Shown in pieces: positions 59,537 to 64,000 of a stretch of DNA of 64,000 nt; within the stretch, counting starts at the first letter, position 1, and each line of letters begins with the position of its first letter. The notes below the pieces were generated by a model. It worked only from the letters and a program-made list of their open reading frames with translations. It searched no databases and had not been told where the DNA came from. A program made the position numbers and the translations under genes. Source of the stretch: Nocardioides immobilis (GTDB lineage: Bacteria > Actinomycetota > Actinomycetes > Propionibacteriales > Nocardioidaceae). The DNA lies in contig NZ_QXGH01000010.1 in NCBI RefSeq assembly GCF_003515065.1, positions 1 to 64,000 on the forward strand, read 5' to 3'.

Positions 59537-60003
59537 TCGGCCCGCGCGCTGTCGTCCGGGCGCTGGTCCTCGTCCTGCTCGCTGTCGGGATCCTCACGTT
59601 CGCCACGGTCCCGCCGGCATCGGCCGGTGGGATCCGCGACGCCAAGGTGGCGATCGCGGCCGGGCGCGGTGTCGAGGCGGCCCGGATCATCGAGCGCAAC
59701 GGCTACCACACACTCCCCAGGATCCTCGGGGAGATCATCTACCGCGCCGGCGTGATCGCCGTCAGGAACGGCACGGAGGACGTCTTTCCCCAAGCCGTGG
59801 CCCGCGCGTTCGTGCGCGGCGGGGTGAGCTTCGCGACCGCGCAGAAGGCCTTCTTCCACGGCGTTGGTCTGGTCGCACGCAACGCGCCGCACGACGAGCA
59901 GCTGCTCGCCGAGCTGGGACCCGGTGGCATGGCGTTCCTGCAGACCGAGCTCGCCTATGTCCGCCGTGGGGCAGCCGGGGTGGCACCCAGTCTTCTTTTT
60001 TGA
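59533..60003 (+). CDS. Small secreted protein of unknown function
   Basis: A 156-residue protein with a clear signal peptide (VVRALVLVLLAVGILTFATV, then PPASAGG as the likely cleavage site). The mature part is helical, with no motif I recognise. GTG 59533 overlaps the stop of the monooxygenase by four bases, so the two are made together. A secreted product tied to a cytoplasmic monooxygenase is odd; it could be a periplasmic substrate carrier or an Mce-related partner (guess). Confidence 0.7.
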   Translation: MIGPRAVVRALVLVLLAVGILTFATVPPASAGGIRDAKVAIAAGRGVEAARIIERNGYHTLPRILGEIIYRAGVIAVRNGTEDVFPQAVARAFVRGGVSFATAQKAFFHGVGLVARNAPHDEQLLAELGPGGMAFLQTELAYVRRGAAGVAPSLLF

Positions 60004-60029
60004 GATGTAAGCCTTCACAAAGATAGTTT
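60000..60029 (+). promoter_or_regulatory. Candidate promoter of the kinase gene
   Basis: TTGAGA (60000-60005), an 18-base spacer and TAGTTT (60024-60029). The -35 also reads as a TTTTTGAGAT form of the recurrent box. It overlaps the last codon and stop of the small secreted protein. Confidence 0.4.
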
Positions 60030-60050
60030 GGTCGCCCTAAACTTTCTCGC

Positions 60051-61223
60051 GTGAGCAGGCAGCTGTGGTTGGCCGGACGAGCCGTGACCGTCGGGGCGCA
60101 CGTCGCCGCCGAGAAGATCTGGACCAAGCCGCCGCGCGCAAGGACCGACGTTCCGCGCAATGGCGTCTCGCTGACCCCGGAGTGGCTGACGGCGGTCCTG
60201 TGCCGGGAGGTGCCGGGCGCCGAGGTCGTGTCGTGGCGCAGCCCGCGGGGATCGAGCGGTACGTCGGAACGCGCCGCCCTGCGTGTCGAGTACGACGCCG
60301 CGGGAGCGGCCGCCGGACTGCCGACGCAACTGTTCACGAAGTGCACCGCGAGCTTCACCCAGCGCCTCCTCCTCGGCGGCGCCGACGTCCTGGCGGGCGA
60401 GACCAGCTTCTTCATGACCTTCCGGCCCGCCGTCGAGATGGAGGCGCCGATCGGCTACTGGGGCGCGGTGGACGATCGGTCCTGGCGCAGCATCATCGTC
60501 CTGGAGGACATCGCGGAGTCCAAGGGTGCCACCTTCGTCGAGCCGACCACTCCGCTCAGTCGTGGGCAGGTCGAGGATGTCCTCCGCAACATGGCGGCCT
60601 ACCACGGGGCGTGGTGGGAGTCGCCCGAGCTCAAGGTCCTCAAGACGCCTACCGACCACTACGACAACGTGGCGCAGATGCTCGACTTCGAGGGGCGCTG
60701 CAGGGTAGGGATGGACCGCGCGCGTTCGGTGATCCCGCCCGCGCTGCTCGGCCAGGCGGACCGCATGTGGCGCGGAACCCAGGTGGGACTGGCGATGTGC
60801 ACCGACGAGATGCCCACCACGCTCCTGCACGGCGATCCGCACGCCGGCCAGACCTACCGCACGGCGACGGGAGCGATGGGTCTCACGGACTGGCAGGCGG
60901 TCATGCGCGGCGGCTGGTCCTACGACGTCGCGTACTTCATAGCCTCGGCCTGCGCTCCCGACGACCGCCGCGCCTGGGAGCGGGAGCTCCTCGAGCACTA
61001 CCTGGAGCACCTGGCGATCGCCGGCGGAGTCGCCCCTGAGCTCGACGAGGCGATGCTCCGCTACCGTCAGTCGATGTTCTACCCCTACTCGGCGTGGGCG
61101 TTCACGATCGGCCGGGCGTGGTACCAGCCGAAGATGCAGCCGGACGAGATCAGCCTCGCCATCATCGAGCGGATCGCCACGGCGATCGACGACCTCGACT
61201 GCTTCGGCGCCCTGGGGATCTGA
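60051..61223 (+). CDS. Aminoglycoside/ecdysteroid kinase-like phosphotransferase
   Basis: A 390-residue protein with the phosphotransferase catalytic loop HGDPHAGQ (His260, Asp262) and the later TDWQAVMRGGW, where Asp binds metal. The family includes aminoglycoside and choline kinases and the ecdysteroid-kinase-like proteins; in a lipid cluster a sterol-like alcohol is a possible target (guess). It starts at GTG 60051 with no clear ribosome site, so it may be translated from a short leader. A broken N-terminal copy lies at 9218-9480. Confidence 0.85.
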   Translation: MSRQLWLAGRAVTVGAHVAAEKIWTKPPRARTDVPRNGVSLTPEWLTAVLCREVPGAEVVSWRSPRGSSGTSERAALRVEYDAAGAAAGLPTQLFTKCTASFTQRLLLGGADVLAGETSFFMTFRPAVEMEAPIGYWGAVDDRSWRSIIVLEDIAESKGATFVEPTTPLSRGQVEDVLRNMAAYHGAWWESPELKVLKTPTDHYDNVAQMLDFEGRCRVGMDRARSVIPPALLGQADRMWRGTQVGLAMCTDEMPTTLLHGDPHAGQTYRTATGAMGLTDWQAVMRGGWSYDVAYFIASACAPDDRRAWERELLEHYLEHLAIAGGVAPELDEAMLRYRQSMFYPYSAWAFTIGRAWYQPKMQPDEISLAIIERIATAIDDLDCFGALGI

Positions 61224-61230
61224 GGTCCCC

Positions 61231-61839
61231 GTGGCCGAGATCCGCCGCAGTCCCTACCGCCGGGGCGAGGCCCGTGCCGCCGTGCTCGAGCACGCTCGGA
61301 CGGTCTTCTCCGAACGCGGATACCACGCCGCCAGCCTGGCCGAGGTCGCCGTGCGGGCGGATGTGTCGGAGACCCTGGTCTACCGCTACTTCGGGTCGAA
61401 GGCGGGCCTGTTCGAGGCCTCGATCATCGGTCCTGGGCGTGAGTTCGTCGACCGGTTCCTTGCGTCGTGGGAGGGCCAACAGGATGAGTCGGGGCTCGAG
61501 GAGAAGGTACGTTCGTTGGTCGTGGAGCTGCTCGGGTTCGTCCAGGCGCACCGTGGCCTGATCGTCGCGTGGGCTCTGGCTGAGAGTCAGGGGCCACGCG
61601 AGATCGCGACCGACGGGACCCATGGACAAGGAGTACGACGCCTCGCCTCCGCACTCGCCGGACGTGCTGACCCGGACGCCGAGATGGCTGTCTCCCTCGG
61701 GATGGGCGTGATCCTCGCCGTCGTCACGTTCACCGACGTGCTCTTCGCCGTCGACACCCCCAACCGGGACCCCGATCGGCTGACCGATGCGGTCACCCAG
61801 TTCGTGCTCGCGGGCCTGCTGGCCCAGCTGGGGCCCTGA
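61231..61839 (+). CDS. TetR family regulator
   Basis: A 202-residue regulator with the helix-turn-helix TVFSERGYHAASLAEVAVRA, then VSETLVYRYFGSKAGLFEAS, close in style to the TetR at 6940. It begins at GTG 61231, seven bases after the kinase stop, so it is co-transcribed with the kinase. Its end nearly meets the flavoprotein gene on the other strand. Its likely targets are the kinase or the flavoprotein/membrane pair. Confidence 0.87.
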   Translation: MAEIRRSPYRRGEARAAVLEHARTVFSERGYHAASLAEVAVRADVSETLVYRYFGSKAGLFEASIIGPGREFVDRFLASWEGQQDESGLEEKVRSLVVELLGFVQAHRGLIVAWALAESQGPREIATDGTHGQGVRRLASALAGRADPDAEMAVSLGMGVILAVVTFTDVLFAVDTPNRDPDRLTDAVTQFVLAGLLAQLGP

Positions 61840-61845
61840 CCGGGC

Positions 61846-63410
61846 TCACGGCTCCTGGCGAAGAGCGTGCTGGGCGGCGAGCCGGCCCGGCCAACCGGTG
61901 ACCCCACCGCTCGGGTGGGACGACGCGCCGGCCAGGTAGAGCCCGGCGACAGGGGTGTCGTAGCCGCCGAAGCCGCGCGCGGGGCGCAGCGGGCCAAGAC
62001 GGTTGACCAGCATGTCGACGTGGAAGAACGCGCCGGCGGGTGCGGCGAAGCGGCTCTCGAAGTCCGCCGGCGTCGTGACGACGCGGTCGACCTCGGCGTC
62101 CAGGCCGTCGAGAAGCGGGTCGCCGAGCAGGTGACGGCCTCGGCGTACGGCGCCTTCGCGGTCTCCCAGCCCCCGTCCGGCCGCAGCGGCACGTTGGAGT
62201 GGAGATAGAGCACGTCGCCGCCGTCGGGAGCGATGGTCGGGTCGACTGCGGAGAGCACGGCCATGTAGACCGGGGGATCGTCGATGTTCAGGCCGACCCG
62301 CATCGCGCGACGTGGTCCTCCAGCGTCCCTGTCATGAGTGTGGCCTTGCGGACGTCGGCGTCGTCGCGGCGCGCGCGGCGCCTCTCGGCGGCCGGGAAGC
62401 CCACCCGTCCGCCGACGGCGACATCGATCTTGAAGGCGGCGACGTTGATCGAGTTCGACGGCACCATCGCCACCCGGTTGTGCTCGGCGCGGGTCAGGTG
62501 CTCGGGTGCGAGCAGCGGGCCGAACGTCACCTGCGGTGCGAGGTTCGACAGCACGCCGTGCCGGGCACGGAGCATCGTCCCGTCCTGCAGTCGTACGCCG
62601 ACAGCCCGGCCATCCGCGACGACGATCTCTGCGACGGGGGAGCTCAGCCGCAGCTCGCCGCCGTGCTCCTCGAGGACCCCCTGCATCGCACGCGCCACGC
62701 CGGACATGCCACCACGTGGCCGCAGTACGCCTGGTCCGCGGTGCACGCCCGCGAAACCGAGCACGTAGGCCGCTGCCGATGGCATCGGACGGACCGATCA
62801 TGCTCGACCAGTAGGCCCACAGGCCGCGCATCGCATCGGACTCGAAGGTCTCGTCGATCCACTCGAAGGCGTTCAGGGAGGCGAGCTGGCCGAGCAGTCT
62901 CCGAGTGGCCTTGTCGGGCCGGTGCCGCAGCAGGTAGCGGGCGAAGTCCCGCTTGCCCCACGCCGACGGGTGCTGGATGAACAGCTGGTCGACCAGGTCC
63001 ATGATCCAGTTAACCGGTCCCTGGAGGTCGGCGTAGGTGCGAGCGTCGGCGCGGGAGAAGTACCTGATCTCCTCGACCGCGCGGCGGACGTCGTGCCACA
63101 GCAGGAGGGTCTCGCCCTCCTCGTCGATCCAGCCGTAGGGATGGTCGAGCGGGATCGTCGCGTAGCCGTGGCGGGCCAGCCCGAGCTCGGTCGCGAGCGG
63201 TGTCTGCGCCATGAACATGTCGTCCATCGCGCCGAGGCTCAGGAGGTGCCCGGGGGCTTCGGGGAGGTAGGCGTGGCTGGCGGCGAGGCCGCCCGGGATC
63301 GCCAGCTGCTCGAGCACGCAGACCGATCGCCCCCGGGCCGCGACGGTGGCACCGGCCGACAGTCCGTTGTGACCGCCGCCGACCACGACGTAGTCGAACG
63401 TCTCGCTCAC
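61846..63410 (-). pseudogene. Phytoene-desaturase-like flavoprotein, three frameshifts
   Basis: Homologue of the protein at 26981-28555. Starting at GTG 63410 it reads VVVGGGHNGLSAGATV and LSLGAMDDMF in one frame. It shifts near 62778 to a second frame (AGVHRGPGVLRPRGGMSG), shifts again near 62303 (LNIDDPPVYMAVLSAVDP) and a third time near 62130 (DGLDAEVDRVVTTPADFES), ending in GVTGWPGRLAAQHALRQEP at 61846. Each break fits a single missing or added base, and all conserved blocks survive. It is either a young pseudogene or a run of sequencing errors. It overlaps the membrane gene by four bases. Confidence 0.8.
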
Positions 63411-64000
63411 GTGGGGACCGGGTCCTTCGCACGCAGCCTCCGGATCCATAGCGCCACGGCGGTCAGCGCGATGAAGGCGACGATGCCGGAGCCGACGTAC
63501 TGCCAGGTCCGGAACGGCTCGCCGTACCCTCCGATCGTGACGGCCCACCACAGCACCACCATTGCGGCGAAGCAGCCGTAGATGACCGGTGACTGAGCGA
63601 CAGCCGAGCGGCGGCGCAGCACCAGGGGTACGACGGCCAGCGGGATCACGTAGAGCGTCGTCGCCGCCAGCGCCTGGTAGAGCGGGTCGTCCCAGATGGT
63701 CTTCTGGTACTCCCAGGCCAGCACGAACATCGCTGTCCCGGCGAGGAGCAGCGTGTTCCACTGCGCCTGGGTGCCGTCAGGCAGGTACTCCTTGCGGCCG
63801 ACCTTCATCGCCTGGCCGAGGAAGACCAGCTCGAGGAGGAGCGCGGTGACCAGCCCGACCCAGAACAGCTTGAGGAACCAGTGGTCGTAGGTGTGGAACC
63901 AGGTGTCGAAGCGGACGACGACGCCGAGGTCGTGGGCGAACCAGAGGAACGTGCACGGGAGTGGGATCGAGATCCAGCCCTCGCGGCGGGTCATCAGGAC
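63407..64000 (-). CDS. Polytopic membrane protein, start outside the window
   Basis: At least 195 residues with about five hydrophobic segments. AHDLGVVVRFDTWFH followed by FWVG aligns with the protein at 26197-26967 (AHDSTFALRADYWLH; FWVG). By that alignment about 50 N-terminal residues lie beyond the window edge, and the ATG at 63994 is internal. Its stop overlaps the start of the flavoprotein by four bases. The same two families therefore pair twice in this window, in opposite gene order. Confidence 0.75.
   Translation of the reverse strand, partial: VLMTRREGWISIPLPCTFLWFAHDLGVVVRFDTWFHTYDHWFLKLFWVGLVTALLLELVFLGQAMKVGRKEYLPDGTQAQWNTLLLAGTAMFVLAWEYQKTIWDDPLYQALAATTLYVIPLAVVPLVLRRRSAVAQSPVIYGCFAAMVVLWWAVTIGGYGEPFRTWQYVGSGIVAFIALTAVALWIRRLRAKDPVPT

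Noticed and set aside
1..64000. CRISPR arrays, tRNA or rRNA genes, phage or defence genes
   Set aside because: No regularly spaced repeats, tRNA-like cloverleafs, rRNA segments or recognisable defence proteins were seen.

Overview
This is a high-GC actinobacterial chromosome segment. GC-rich codon use, an mce import operon, acyl-CoA dehydrogenase and enoyl-CoA hydratase paralogues, a wax-ester-synthase-type acyltransferase and several TetR regulators all point that way. A member of the Nocardioidaceae or a related mycolate-free or mycolate-containing genus is the best guess (inference). No rRNA, tRNA or CRISPR array was seen.

Layout. 1-2510 is a patchy accessory edge: the 3' end of an IS21-type element, a short-chain dehydrogenase, a gene-poor stretch and a small helix-turn-helix gene that looks split by a frameshift. 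2537-4741 holds a DUF305 protein and an LVIVD-type secreted protein. 4879-9000 holds two DapB-like oxidoreductases, a TetR regulator with a clear operator, and the first of four paralogous six-helix membrane proteins. 9218-9480 is the remnant of a phosphotransferase whose intact homologue lies at 60051. 9657-14407 is a branched-chain-amino-acid-type ABC transporter in which both permeases and one ATPase are fused in a single 903-residue protein. 14423-19877 holds a phosphatase, two more membrane paralogues and a large LuxR-type ATPase regulator. 19955-34592 is a lipid and acyl-CoA block: hydrolases, an acyltransferase, a thiolase, four acyl-CoA dehydrogenases, a thioesterase, an enoyl-CoA hydratase and a desaturase-like flavoprotein with a membrane partner. 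34726-45172 is a complete mce operon (two YrbE permeases, MceA-F, two Mce-associated proteins) ending with an SCP2 sterol-carrier-like protein. 45274-49662 is a P450, its ferredoxin and reductase, and a GMC alcohol oxidoreductase. 49673-60003 is a TetR regulator, an aldehyde dehydrogenase fused in frame to an acyl-CoA ligase, an alpha-methylacyl-CoA racemase, two enoyl-CoA hydratases, a type II hydroxyacyl-CoA dehydrogenase-like SDR, a Baeyer-Villiger monooxygenase and a small secreted protein. 60051-64000 holds a kinase, a TetR regulator and a frameshifted second copy of the flavoprotein/membrane pair.

How it may work together (inference). The Mce system would import a hydrophobic substrate. 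P450, GMC oxidoreductase, aldehyde dehydrogenase and CoA ligase could turn a terminal methyl into alcohol, aldehyde, acid and acyl-CoA. The racemase would set the 2-methyl configuration, and dehydrogenases, hydratases, the SDR and the thiolase would shorten the chain. This suits a sterol side chain or another methyl-branched isoprenoid. No steroid-ring genes (kstD, hsaC and the like) are present, so the substrate is open.

The most notable signal is a recurrent promoter box, TGAGAC directly downstream of a -10-like TAGTAT, in front of most of these operons and in matching orientation. It is densest around the TetR gene at 49673-50344, which is the natural candidate for its regulator.
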